Shown here: positions 1 through 7,928 of the stretch, one piece after another
How positions within the stretch are numbered: the stretch's first letter is position 1
Layout of the letters: each line of letters opens with the position of its first letter
Assembly (NCBI RefSeq): GCF_027158205.1
Contig: NZ_JAPVLU010000030.1
Coordinates: 1 to 64,000 of the forward strand
DNA from: Streptomyces sp. H39-S7
Lineage (GTDB): Bacteria > Actinomycetota > Actinomycetes > Streptomycetales > Streptomycetaceae
DNA: 64,000 nucleotides
Reading direction: 5' to 3'
The notes under the pieces: generated by a model
Databases searched by the model: none
What the model saw: only the letters and a program-made list of their open reading frames with translations
Told to the model about the DNA's origin: nothing
Made by a program: the position numbers and the translations under genes

Positions 1-383
1 GGGGGAGTGCCGGCCGGGCCGACCGGCCGCAGGGCGTCCGCCAGCACATCGGTCCGCAGCAGCCGGCCCAGCCCCTCGCCCAGCAGGGCGGTCTGTTCCG
101 CCACCACCGGGTAGTTCAGCTCCAGATCGACCGGCGCGGCGGCCGGCTCGGCGAGCGCGGGCCCCGGCGTCCGGGGGGCGGCCCGGACGAACGTGCCGCG
201 CCCCACCTCGCCGACGACCAGGCCGCGCCGGGCCAGCTCGCGGTAGACCCGGTTCGCCGTCGAGGCGGCGATGCCGTGCCGGCGGGCGAACGCGCGCTGC
301 GTGGCGAGCCGGTCGCCCGGCCGCAGCCGGCCGGCCACGATGTCCGCCGCGACCGTGTCGGCGACCGCCCGGTAGTCCTCCAT
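1..383 (-). CDS. MocR-type GntR-family transcriptional regulator, 5' part only
   Basis: This is the N-terminal part of a regulator whose remainder lies before the window start. Reading back from the ATG at 383, the protein opens with MEDYRAVADTVAADIVAG and a GntR winged helix (LRPGDRLATQRAFARRHGIA, then ASTANRVYRELARRGLV and GRGTFV). After about 90 residues comes DLELNYPVVAEQ, the phrase that in MocR proteins starts the PLP-dependent aminotransferase-like domain. I therefore infer a MocR (GntR plus class-I aminotransferase fold) protein rather than a short GntR/YtrA type. It is divergent from the hydrolase at 486 across about 100 bp that carries direct repeats, which fits local control of that gene. 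The effector is unknown because the ligand domain is cut off. Confidence 0.85.
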   Translation of the reverse strand, partial: MEDYRAVADTVAADIVAGRLRPGDRLATQRAFARRHGIAASTANRVYRELARRGLVVGEVGRGTFVRAAPRTPGPALAEPAAAPVDLELNYPVVAEQTALLGEGLGRLLRTDVLADALRPVGPAGTP

Positions 384-404
384 CAGCCCTCCACCTCACG
401 CATG

Positions 405-434
405 ATTGCACCGAGAACAATATAGACATTGCAC
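405..434. promoter_or_regulatory. Direct repeat ATTGCAC in the mocR/hydrolase divergent promoter
   Basis: ATTGCAC occurs at 405-411 and again at 428-434 in the AT-richest part of the divergent gap. MocR regulators typically bind paired direct repeats near their own promoter, so this is a plausible operator. A CAAT..ATTG half-palindrome lies between the copies. Only the repeat is seen; the role is inferred. Confidence 0.45.
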
Positions 435-485
435 TCACTGATTCCCACCCCTAGCATCGGGTCCTGAGCCGGTGGGACCGGCCGG

Positions 486-1328
486 ATGGACGGGAAAGAA
501 CAGGTGGTCAGCGCGATGACGGCGGCAATGGCGGAACTCAGCGGCATCACCGTCGGGTACGAGGACGCGGGCACGGGCGAACCGCTCGTCCTCGTCCACG
601 GCCACCCCTTCGACCGCTCGATGTGGGCACCCCAGCTCGGTGCATTCGCAGCCCGCGGCGTGCGGGTGATCGCCCCCGACCTGCGCGGTTACGGCGCGTC
701 CACCGTCGTCCCCGGCACGACCTCGGTGGAGACCTTCGCCCGCGACCTCGCGGCGCTCCTCGACCACCTCGGTCTGGACCGGGTCGTCATCGGCGGTCTG
801 TCGATGGGCGGCCAGATCGTCATGGAGTTCTGCCGGCTCTTCCCCGACCGGGTCCGCGGCCTGCTGCTCGCCGACACCTTCCCGGCGGCCGAGACCGAGG
901 ACGGCAAGCGGACCCGGCGCGACATGGCGGAACGGCTGGTGCGCGAGGGGCTGAAGGGGTACACCGACGAGGTGCTGTCCAAGATGGTCGCGCCGTACAA
1001 CATCGAGGCGCTGCCCGCCGTCGCGGACCACGTGCGCCGCATGATGTACGGCGCACCGCCGGAGGGCGCGGCCGCCGCGCTGCGCGGGCGCGCCGAACGG
1101 CCCGACTACCGGGAACTGCTGGACCGGATCGCGGTGCCCGCCCTCGTCGTGGTCGGCCGGGACGACGAGTACACCCCGGTCGCCGACGCCGAGGACATGC
1201 ACCGGCGGATCGCCGGATCGGAGCTGGTCGTCGTCGAAGGCGCCGCGCATCTGCCGAACCTCGAACGCCCTGCGGCGTTCAACGCGGCGCTCGACCGCTT
1301 CCTGACCCGAGTTATGACGAAAGCCTGA
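486..1328 (+). CDS. Alpha/beta hydrolase
   Basis: A 280-residue single-domain alpha/beta-hydrolase fold protein. Visible elements are the oxyanion motif LVHGHPFD near residue 37, the nucleophile elbow GLSMGG with Ser106, an acid in VVGRDDEYTP (Asp226 or Asp227) and the catalytic His255 in EGAAHLPN. The overall pattern is that of the esterase/3-oxoadipate enol-lactonase-like group, but the substrate cannot be read from the sequence. There is no signal peptide, so it should be cytoplasmic. In-frame ATGs at 516 and 528 are alternative starts, and 516 has a better-spaced AGGTGG. It is divergent from the MocR-type regulator and probably controlled by it. Confidence 0.85.
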   Translation: MDGKEQVVSAMTAAMAELSGITVGYEDAGTGEPLVLVHGHPFDRSMWAPQLGAFAARGVRVIAPDLRGYGASTVVPGTTSVETFARDLAALLDHLGLDRVVIGGLSMGGQIVMEFCRLFPDRVRGLLLADTFPAAETEDGKRTRRDMAERLVREGLKGYTDEVLSKMVAPYNIEALPAVADHVRRMMYGAPPEGAAAALRGRAERPDYRELLDRIAVPALVVVGRDDEYTPVADAEDMHRRIAGSELVVVEGAAHLPNLERPAAFNAALDRFLTRVMTKA

Positions 1329-1380
1329 CGTCAGGGCGCCGCCCCTGGCCGTCGGCCGCCGTACGTGCTCGAATCGACCT

Positions 1381-2139
1381 ATGGACGAACCCCGCGTGGA
1401 CGATGCCCCCGACGACCCGGGGGAGCAGGACGAACGGCGTGGTGCGCCGGTCGGGCGGCGCGTGGTGCTGGGCATGCTGGGGCTGGGCGCCGCGGGGGTC
1501 GCGCTGGGCAGCCACGTGCAGGACCGCCTCGACGCGGTGCTCGCCGAGGTGAGCGCCAAGGACCCCACCGGGGTGACCGGACTGCTGCCCGGCGGCGGAG
1601 GATTCCGCTACTACTCGGTCACCTCGTCGGTGCCCAAGCGCAACGCCGAGAACTACCGGCTCACCGTCGGCGGCCTCGTCGACCGCCCCGCGACGTACCG
1701 GCTCGCCGACCTGCAGGCCATGCCGCAGCAGCGGCTGGTGCACGACGTGCAGTGCGTGACCGGCTGGCGGGTGCCGAAGACCGCCTTCGCCGGTGTGCGG
1801 CTCTCCGCGCTGCTGGCCGCCTCGGGGGTGCGTCCGGAGGCGACCGCCATCCGGTTCGACTGCTTCGACGGCGCCTACACCGAGAGCCTCACCCTGCAGC
1901 AGGCCCGCCGCGACGACGTCATGGTGGCGCTGTCCATGCAGGACAAGCCGGTCACCCACGCCCACGGCGGCCCGGTCCGGCTCTACGCGGCGCCCATGTA
2001 CTTCTACAAGTCGGCGAAGTGGCTCTCGGGGATCACCCTGACCAAGAGCGTCGAACCCGGCTACTGGGAGAAGCTCGGCTACGACGTCGACGCCTGGGTC
2101 GGCACGTCGAACGGACGGTCCGATGACCCCACTTCCTGA
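1381..2139 (+). CDS. Sulfite-oxidase-family molybdopterin oxidoreductase with Tat-like leader
   Basis: A 252-residue protein of the sulfite oxidase/MsrP-like family. After an acidic start, GRRVVLGMLGLG at about residues 25-36 looks like a twin-arginine leader or anchor, so the folded cofactor-loaded domain probably faces outside the membrane. Cys125 in DVQCVTGW is at the position of the molybdenum-ligating cysteine of the family. It lacks the dimerisation domain of eukaryotic sulfite oxidases and matches the short bacterial type. Its last 17 bp overlap the start of the downstream cytochrome-b-like gene, so the two are almost certainly co-translated subunits of one redox complex. The physiological substrate is unknown; repair of oxidised methionine, as for MsrPQ, is one possibility. 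Confidence 0.85.
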   Translation: MDEPRVDDAPDDPGEQDERRGAPVGRRVVLGMLGLGAAGVALGSHVQDRLDAVLAEVSAKDPTGVTGLLPGGGGFRYYSVTSSVPKRNAENYRLTVGGLVDRPATYRLADLQAMPQQRLVHDVQCVTGWRVPKTAFAGVRLSALLAASGVRPEATAIRFDCFDGAYTESLTLQQARRDDVMVALSMQDKPVTHAHGGPVRLYAAPMYFYKSAKWLSGITLTKSVEPGYWEKLGYDVDAWVGTSNGRSDDPTS

Positions 2140-2776
2140 CGGCGTGACCGCCCCGACCGCCGTGCGGCCCCCGGAACGGCGGGTCCGCCGCTTCAGCCGC
2201 GCGGAGCGCTGGGTGCACCGCGCCACCGCCTGGCTGATGGCCGTCTGCGTGTTCACCGCCGCATGCCTCTACCTGCCCCCGCTCTCCGAACTCGTCGGCA
2301 GGCGGCGGCTGGTGGTGACCGTCCACGAGTGGTCCGGACTGGTGCTTCCGGTGCCCCTGCTGGCCGGCGTGTTCTTCCGTGCGCTCCGTGCCGACCTCGG
2401 CAGGCTCAACCGCTTCCGCCGGCACGACTGGCACTGGCTGCGCACCGTGCTGCGCAAACGCAGCAAGGACGGAGTGCCCGCGGGCAAGTTCAACGCCGGG
2501 CAGAAGCTCTACGCGTCCTTCACCGCGGGAGCGGTGCTGGTGATGATCGGCACCGGGCTGCTGATGTGGTTCACCCACCTCGCTCCGGTGGTCTGGCGGA
2601 CCGGCGCCACCTTCGTCCACGACTGGCTGGCCCTGCTGCTCGCCGCCGGGATCACCGGGCACGTCTGGTTGGCCGCCAAGGACCCCGAGGCGCGGCTGGG
2701 CATGCGGACCGGGAGCGTGGCGGCGTGGTGGGCGCGTCGCGAACACTCGCTGTGGAAGCCGGACGGCAAGGGCTGA
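2123..2776 (+). CDS. Cytochrome b561/b6-like membrane subunit, partner of the molybdoenzyme
   Basis: A 217-residue membrane protein with about four hydrophobic segments. Histidines sit at helix ends suited to haem ligation: RWVHRATAW, VTVHEWSGL, FVHDWLALL and ITGHVWLA. This is the architecture of di-haem cytochrome b561/formate-dehydrogenase-gamma-like anchors. It most likely passes electrons from the quinone pool to the exported molybdopterin subunit encoded immediately upstream, with which it shares 17 bp. The ATG at 2123 lies inside the upstream gene and no better start follows. By role it resembles MsrQ, though I would not assign that name. Confidence 0.8.
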   Translation: MTPLPDGVTAPTAVRPPERRVRRFSRAERWVHRATAWLMAVCVFTAACLYLPPLSELVGRRRLVVTVHEWSGLVLPVPLLAGVFFRALRADLGRLNRFRRHDWHWLRTVLRKRSKDGVPAGKFNAGQKLYASFTAGAVLVMIGTGLLMWFTHLAPVVWRTGATFVHDWLALLLAAGITGHVWLAAKDPEARLGMRTGSVAAWWARREHSLWKPDGKG

Positions 2777-2886
2777 GCGGGCCGCGCGGCGGACGGCCGG
2801 CCTCCGTTCGATTCTGTTACGGGACGGCCACCCGGAGTCCGCCGACAGGACACCGTCCCTTTCCGGCGCGCGCCTAGCGTCGTGAC

Positions 2887-4317
2887 ATGACGACCTCTCA
2901 GGCGCCCCCGATGCGGCGGGAGTCCGCGACCGAGGTGCCGCGGGTGGCGCCGGTCGGCATACCTGCCGTGCCGCCCACTCCGCCGCCGCGGCGCCGACGC
3001 TCTCCGGCGCTGCGGGTGCGGCTGCCGCTCCACGGACCCGCACGGCTCGTCGTGTCGGCCGCGCTCGCCCTGGCCGCACTCGCCGCCCTGTGCGCGACCG
3101 CCGTACTCGGCGCGGTCGACGTCCGGGGCGAGGTCTCCGCCCTGGACACGGCCGTCTCCCAGCGGGCCGCCGTCGCCGCCGAACTGCGGTTCGCGCTCGC
3201 CGATCTGGACGCCCAGCGGGCCAACTCCCTGGTCCCCGGCCACTCGGCGCTCCACCCGGACGTGGAGGTCGGCAACCGGCTGCTCGCCCTGATCACCGCG
3301 CAGCAGCGCCGCGCCGAGGTCAGCGGTCTGCTGCGGCAGCTCGGCGCCGATCCCGCCCAGGGCGACCGGGTCCGGTCCCTGCTCGACGCGCTCGGCCGCT
3401 TCGACGACGCCGGCGCCCGCTCGTCCTACGTGGACGAGACCCACCCCGACCGCCCGGCGGGCATCCCGCCGCATGCCGCGGTCGCCCTGTCCTCCGAGGC
3501 CGCCGACGTGCTGCGCAACGAGCTGCTGCCCGTCGCGGCGGCGCTGTCGGAGACCTACGCCCAGCAGGCCGCGCACCGGGAGTCGGCCGCGTGGGAGAGC
3601 GCGTCCTGGTCGGCGGCGCTCGTCGGGGTGTCCGGTGTCCTCGCCCTCGGCTTCCTGCTGTGGTGGCAGCGGGACCTCTCCCGCCGCTATCACCGCCGCC
3701 TCAACCCGGCGCTGGTCGCCGCCACGGCCGCCGCTCTGGTGGTGACCGTGACCGGCGCGCTCTCCTTCGCCTCGGCGGCGTCCGAGGTCGACGCGGCGGG
3801 CCGGGAGGGGCTGCGCCCCTGGTCCCGGCTGGCCGAGGCCCGCGCGGTGGCCGCCGATGCCGCGGCCACGCAGAGCCGCTGGCTGGTCCACGACGCCGAC
3901 TCGGCGGGCTTCCAGAGCGAGCGCTTCACCACGCTCACCCGCAGGCTCGACGTCCTCCTCGCCCCCGAGCCGTCCGTGGCGACCGCGGAACGCCCCGCCT
4001 ACCAGGACGTGTCCACCCGCTACGGCCACTTCCGCGCCGATGACCGGAAGCTGCGCGAGCTGCGTGCCGCGGGCCGGCTCGAAGAGGCGGTCACGGTGCT
4101 CACCGAAGTCGGCCGCGGCCAGGTCGCCTTCGACTTCTGGGACTTCGCCACCACGCTGGACGCCCTCGCGGACCACCAGCGCTCCGACTTCGACCTGCAC
4201 ACCGCCCGCGCCCGCTCGGCCCTCGCCGGCTGGCCGGCCGTGCCCGCCGGAGCGCTGGCCGCCGCGGCGGTCCTCGTCCTCCTGGGCATCCGCCCCCGCC
4301 TGGCCGAATACCGCTGA
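2887..4317 (+). CDS. Uncharacterised multi-pass membrane protein with two extracytoplasmic helical domains
   Basis: I do not recognise a named family for this 476-residue protein. A Pro/Arg-rich cytoplasmic N-terminus of about 50 residues leads to TM1 (about 54-76) and a 160-residue charged helical domain rich in Ala, Glu and Arg. TM2 (about 242-260) and TM3 (about 274-296) form a hairpin around WWQRDLSRRYHRR. A second soluble helical domain follows, then TM4 (about 451-469). The repeated layout of one TM, a helical sensor domain and another TM resembles extracellular halves of four-helix-bundle sensors without any output domain. It stands alone between the molybdoenzyme pair and the convergent LacI gene. 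Confidence 0.7.
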   Translation: MTTSQAPPMRRESATEVPRVAPVGIPAVPPTPPPRRRRSPALRVRLPLHGPARLVVSAALALAALAALCATAVLGAVDVRGEVSALDTAVSQRAAVAAELRFALADLDAQRANSLVPGHSALHPDVEVGNRLLALITAQQRRAEVSGLLRQLGADPAQGDRVRSLLDALGRFDDAGARSSYVDETHPDRPAGIPPHAAVALSSEAADVLRNELLPVAAALSETYAQQAAHRESAAWESASWSAALVGVSGVLALGFLLWWQRDLSRRYHRRLNPALVAATAAALVVTVTGALSFASAASEVDAAGREGLRPWSRLAEARAVAADAAATQSRWLVHDADSAGFQSERFTTLTRRLDVLLAPEPSVATAERPAYQDVSTRYGHFRADDRKLRELRAAGRLEEAVTVLTEVGRGQVAFDFWDFATTLDALADHQRSDFDLHTARARSALAGWPAVPAGALAAAAVLVLLGIRPRLAEYR

Positions 4318-4413
4318 CCCGCCGGCCGCTGGGGCCCGTGGCCGACGCGCCCTCCCGAGCTGCCGGCGGGTGGTGTGCGCACGCTGTCAGCGCTGCGGTC
4401 GGGCGGCCCCGTG

Positions 4414-5469
4414 CTACCCCGTGGGAGGCGGTCCCGTGCTCGCGCGGGCCACGAGGCGTGGCAGGTCGTCCTGGATCTCGCGGGCGGGGTTCCCGTCGAG
4501 GAGGCTGAGCAGCTGCTCGGCGGCGTGGCGGCCGAAGCTGCCGGTGTCGCGGACGAGCGCGGTCAGCGCGGGGTGCGCGCTGCGGCAGAGCACGGAGTCG
4601 TCCCAGGCCACGACGGACAGGTCGCCGGGGACCGCGAGACCGCGCTCGTTGGCGACGGCGAGACCGGCCATGGCCAGGACGTCGTTGTCGTAGACGATCG
4701 CGGTGGGCGGCCGGGGCTGGGCCAGCGCCCGGCGGGTGGCCTCGGCACCCTCGGTGTCCGAGTAGTCGGTGCTGATGGAGTGGACGTCGGGCAGTCCGCG
4801 ACGGGCGGCCTCCGCACGCAGCGAGCGGATCCGGCGCTGGGTGTGGGCGAGGTGCGGCAGGCCCGCGATGTGCAGGATCCTGCGGTGCCCCAGCCCGTGG
4901 AGGTGGTCGACGATCGAGGCCATGGCGCCCGCGTCGTCGGCCCACACGGTGGAGATACCGGAGTGCCCGGGCGTGCCCGGGGCGAGCGCGCCGATGACGA
5001 CGGCAGGCAGGCCGAGTTCGTCGAGCAGCGCCGGGCGGGGGTCGTCGAGCCGGGGGTCGACGACGAGCAGGCCGTCGACCCGGCGTTCTGCCCACCAGCG
5101 GCGGTAGATCGCGCACTCCTCGCCCAGGTCCTCCACGACCTGGAAGAGCAGTCCGAGGTGGCGCCGCGCCAGCACCACCTGGATGCCCGAGACGAGTTGC
5201 AGGAAGAACGACTCGACCCCGAGCGTGTGCGCCGGCCGGGCCAGTACCAGGCCGACGGTGGCGGCGCCCTCGCCGGACAGCGCCCGGGCCGCGGTGCTGG
5301 GGCGCCAGCCCAGCTGTTCCGCGACCCGGCGGACCCGGTCGCGGGTCGCGGGGGAGACGCCGGGCCGGTCGTTGAGCGCGAAGGACACGGCGCTCTCGGA
5401 GACGCCGGCGCGCTGCGCGATGTCCTTCATCGTCGGTCGGCGGGCCGGAGTGCGGCGCACGGGATCCAT
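4414..5469 (-). CDS. LacI-family transcriptional regulator of the adjacent mannoside operon
   Basis: A 351-residue one-component repressor. The LacI helix-turn-helix is at residues 14-60 (TMKDIAQRAGVSESAVSF, then PATRDRVRRVAEQLG and the hinge AARALSG), followed by a periplasmic-binding-protein-like sugar-sensing domain (VGLVLARP, VDGLLVVDPR, AIVYDNDVLAMAG, VVAWDDS). The start at 5469 (MDPVRRTPARRP) leaves the usual short tail before the HTH; an upstream ATG at 5538 would run through the operator. It is divergent from the sugar ABC-transporter/glycosidase operon, with two ACTAA-type sites in the gap, so it very probably represses that operon and itself until a mannoside binds. Confidence 0.92.
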   Translation of the reverse strand: MDPVRRTPARRPTMKDIAQRAGVSESAVSFALNDRPGVSPATRDRVRRVAEQLGWRPSTAARALSGEGAATVGLVLARPAHTLGVESFFLQLVSGIQVVLARRHLGLLFQVVEDLGEECAIYRRWWAERRVDGLLVVDPRLDDPRPALLDELGLPAVVIGALAPGTPGHSGISTVWADDAGAMASIVDHLHGLGHRRILHIAGLPHLAHTQRRIRSLRAEAARRGLPDVHSISTDYSDTEGAEATRRALAQPRPPTAIVYDNDVLAMAGLAVANERGLAVPGDLSVVAWDDSVLCRSAHPALTALVRDTGSFGRHAAEQLLSLLDGNPAREIQDDLPRLVARASTGPPPTG

Positions 5470-5512
5470 GGCTGGATTATGTCCTACTCCGGGACCCGCA
5501 GTGCGCTCCCGT

Positions 5513-5552
5513 ACTAATGCGCTTGAGCTCATGCTCACTAAAGCGCATTAGT
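5513..5552. promoter_or_regulatory. LacI-type double operator
   Basis: A perfect 12-bp inverted repeat, ACTAATGCGCTT at 5513-5524 and AAGCGCATTAGT at 5541-5552, is separated by 16 bp. The right side is itself a 16-bp near-palindrome, ACTAAAGCGCATTAGT (5537-5552), with the central CG typical of LacI-family operators. The left side is a degenerate second copy (5513-5528). They sit between the regulator start at 5469 and the binding-protein gene at 5703, so one repressor could close both promoters. Confidence 0.8.
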
Positions 5553-5702
5553 TTTGTTGTTAAAAGTGCTCCCACCTGCACATATGCCGGACGGCATGAA
5601 TTCATGACGATTTAACCGTTGACGATGCTCCCGACGCGGGTGCAGCCTTACCCCGCCGCCCCACCCCGCCCCTCCTGGCCCGAGCGAAGGAGCTTGTCAG
5701 CC

Positions 5703-7037
5703 ATGTCCGTATCCAGTGGAAGAACCCGTGGAGAGCGCGGCACCCGCCGCGGCGCCACCCGAACCACCGCACTCGTCCTGCCCCTGCTGCTGTCCGCGCT
5801 GACGCTGACCGCCTGCGGTTCCGGCGACGACGCCGGCGGCAGTGCCGACGGCAAGATCGAGGGCGACATCAGCTTCCAGACCTGGAACCTGCGGGCGAAC
5901 TACAAGGACTACTTCGAGGGCCTGGCCGCGGAGTTCGAGAAGCAGAACCCCGGCGTCCACGTGAAGTGGCTCGACCAGCCTGCCGAGAACTACGCGGACA
6001 AGCTCAGCGCCGACGCGGCCGGCGGCACTCTCCCCGACGTCGTCAACGTCTCGCCCGACCTGTCGTACCCGCTGGCCAAGGCGGGCATGATCATGAGCCT
6101 GGACAAGGAGCCCGCGGCCGCCAAGTTCAAGGCCGACTACACGCCCGAGGCGTGGAAGGGCAACGAACTCCCCGGCCTGGAGGGCTCGTACGCCTTCCCC
6201 TGGTACCTCAACACCGGACCGCTGTTCTACAACAAGACGCTCTTCCAGCAGGCCGGCCTCGACCCGGCCAAGCCGCCGAAGACCTACGACGAGCTCTTCA
6301 CGGCCGCCAACACCATCGCGGTGAAGTCCGGCGGGAAGACCGCCACCCTCGCGGGCACCCCCTCCATCGAGGATTTCGGCCGCTACGGCGTCCCGCTGAT
6401 GAACGCGGACGCGACCAAGTTCACGTACAACGACGCCAAGGGCACCGAGCTGCTCACCAAGTACCTGGAGCTGTTCAAGAACGGCGGTCTGGACTCCCAG
6501 GCGCTGACCAGCGGCCCCGACGCCGTCGGCCAGAAGTTCCTGCAGCAGAAGGTCGCGATGAACCCGGGCAGCGCGCACGACCTGGGCACCTTCAAGCAGA
6601 ACGCGCCCGACCTGTACAAGAACCTCGGCATCACCGACGCGCCCAACAACACCGGCCACCCCAACATGTACGTGATGGGCATGGCGGTGAACAGCCACAG
6701 CAAGCACAAGGCCGCGGCCGTCGCCCTCGCGCACTTCCTCACCGACAAGCAGAACCAGGAGTCCTTCGCGCACAAGGTCGCGATCTTCCCGAGCACCGCG
6801 GGATCGCTGGACCAGCCCTACTGGACCCAGGACGACGGCACCGACGAGGGCCGCATCAGGGTCGCCTCGGCGCGGCTCCTCAAGGGCGCGGTGAACTACA
6901 CGCCGGTCGTGATGACCGACGAGATGAAGACCATCCTCAAGAACGAGGTGGCGAAGGCGCTGCAGGGCAAGAAGTCGCCGCAGCAGGCTCTGGACGACGC
7001 CGTCGGCCAGAGCGACAAGCTGCTCAAGCAGAGCTGA
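5703..7037 (+). CDS. Sugar ABC transporter substrate-binding lipoprotein
   Basis: A 444-residue family-1 extracellular solute-binding protein. Residues 1-38 form a lipoprotein signal: an Arg-rich start, a hydrophobic core and the lipobox LTAC with Cys38. The mature domain has the expected binding-protein features (GDISFQTWNL, EFEKQNPGVHVKWLDQPAENY, DVVNVSPDLSYPLAKAG, and a C-terminal ALQGKKSPQQALDDA). The ATG at 5703 was chosen because AAGGAG lies 10 bases upstream and it starts the signal peptide correctly. It is the first gene of a LacI-controlled operon with two permeases and two glycosidases, so the ligand is probably a mannose-containing oligosaccharide. No ATPase is encoded here; a shared MsiK-type ATPase elsewhere would be needed. 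Confidence 0.93.
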   Translation: MSVSSGRTRGERGTRRGATRTTALVLPLLLSALTLTACGSGDDAGGSADGKIEGDISFQTWNLRANYKDYFEGLAAEFEKQNPGVHVKWLDQPAENYADKLSADAAGGTLPDVVNVSPDLSYPLAKAGMIMSLDKEPAAAKFKADYTPEAWKGNELPGLEGSYAFPWYLNTGPLFYNKTLFQQAGLDPAKPPKTYDELFTAANTIAVKSGGKTATLAGTPSIEDFGRYGVPLMNADATKFTYNDAKGTELLTKYLELFKNGGLDSQALTSGPDAVGQKFLQQKVAMNPGSAHDLGTFKQNAPDLYKNLGITDAPNNTGHPNMYVMGMAVNSHSKHKAAAVALAHFLTDKQNQESFAHKVAIFPSTAGSLDQPYWTQDDGTDEGRIRVASARLLKGAVNYTPVVMTDEMKTILKNEVAKALQGKKSPQQALDDAVGQSDKLLKQS

Positions 7038-7052
7038 GCGGGCGGACCCGAC

Positions 7053-7928
7053 ATGAGTGCAAGGACCCACCGGGCCGCCAGCCCCTGGCTGTTCCTGCTG
7101 CCCGGCCTGGTGATCATCGCCGCGTTCAGCCTCTACCCGTTCATCAGCACGGTCGGCACGGCCTTCACCGACGCCCGCACCCTGACGCCCGGCCACTGGG
7201 TGGGGCTGCGGAACTTCCAGGACATGCTGGATGACGAGCAGTTCTGGACCGGGCTGCGCAACAGCACGCTGTACGTGCTGCTCGTGGTGCCGTGCACCGT
7301 GCTGCTGCCGCTCCTGCTGGCCCTGCTCGTACAGAAGCAGGTCCCCGGCATCGCGTTCTTCCGCTCCTCCTTCTACACCCCGGTCGTCGCGTCGGTCGTC
7401 GTGGTCGCGCTGATCTGGGTGTGGATGCTGGACGACCGCGGGCTGGTCAACGGAATCCTCGGGTACTTCGGGACCGGCCCGGTGGAGTTCCTCAGCGACC
7501 AGTGGCTGCTGCTGTTCAGCGCGATGGCGCTGACGGTGTGGAAGGGCCTCGGCTACTACATGATCATTTATCTGGCGGCGCTGGCCAACGTGCCGCGCGA
7601 ACTGCACGAGGCGGCCGCCGTGGACGGTGCCGGAGCGTTCCGGCGCTTCGTCAGCATCACCGTCCCCGCGGTGCGCTCCACCATGGTGCTGGTCGGCGCG
7701 CTGTCGTCGGTCGCGGCCTTCAAGGTCTTCACCGAGGTCTATCTGATGGCCGGCCCCACCGGCGGCCCGGCCGGCGAGGACACCACCATCGTCATGCTCG
7801 TCCAACGCGTCGGCACCGGACTGTCCGGGCGCACCGGCTACGCCTCCGCGCTCTCCGTGGTGATCTTCGTGGTCACCCTGGTCCTGATGCTGCTGGTGCT
7901 GCGCGCCGACCGCAAGGACGGTGAGTGA
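7053..7928 (+). CDS. Sugar ABC transporter permease, MalF-like
   Basis: A 291-residue inner-membrane permease with about six TM segments. It starts 15 bp after the binding-protein stop. The cytoplasmic EAA loop that contacts the ATPase is visible as EAAAVDGAGAFRRFVSITVP near residues 188-207. The N-terminus (AASPWLFLLPGLVIIAAFSLYPF) is characteristic of MalF/UgpA-type CUT1 permeases. It pairs with the MalG-like permease that overlaps it. Confidence 0.93.
   Translation: MSARTHRAASPWLFLLPGLVIIAAFSLYPFISTVGTAFTDARTLTPGHWVGLRNFQDMLDDEQFWTGLRNSTLYVLLVVPCTVLLPLLLALLVQKQVPGIAFFRSSFYTPVVASVVVVALIWVWMLDDRGLVNGILGYFGTGPVEFLSDQWLLLFSAMALTVWKGLGYYMIIYLAALANVPRELHEAAAVDGAGAFRRFVSITVPAVRSTMVLVGALSSVAAFKVFTEVYLMAGPTGGPAGEDTTIVMLVQRVGTGLSGRTGYASALSVVIFVVTLVLMLLVLRADRKDGE

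Noticed and set aside
4318..4370. Terminator between the membrane protein and LacI genes
   Set aside because: CCCGCCGGC/GCCGGCGGG arms exist but the loop is about 35 bases and arms are generic GC; too weak to list.
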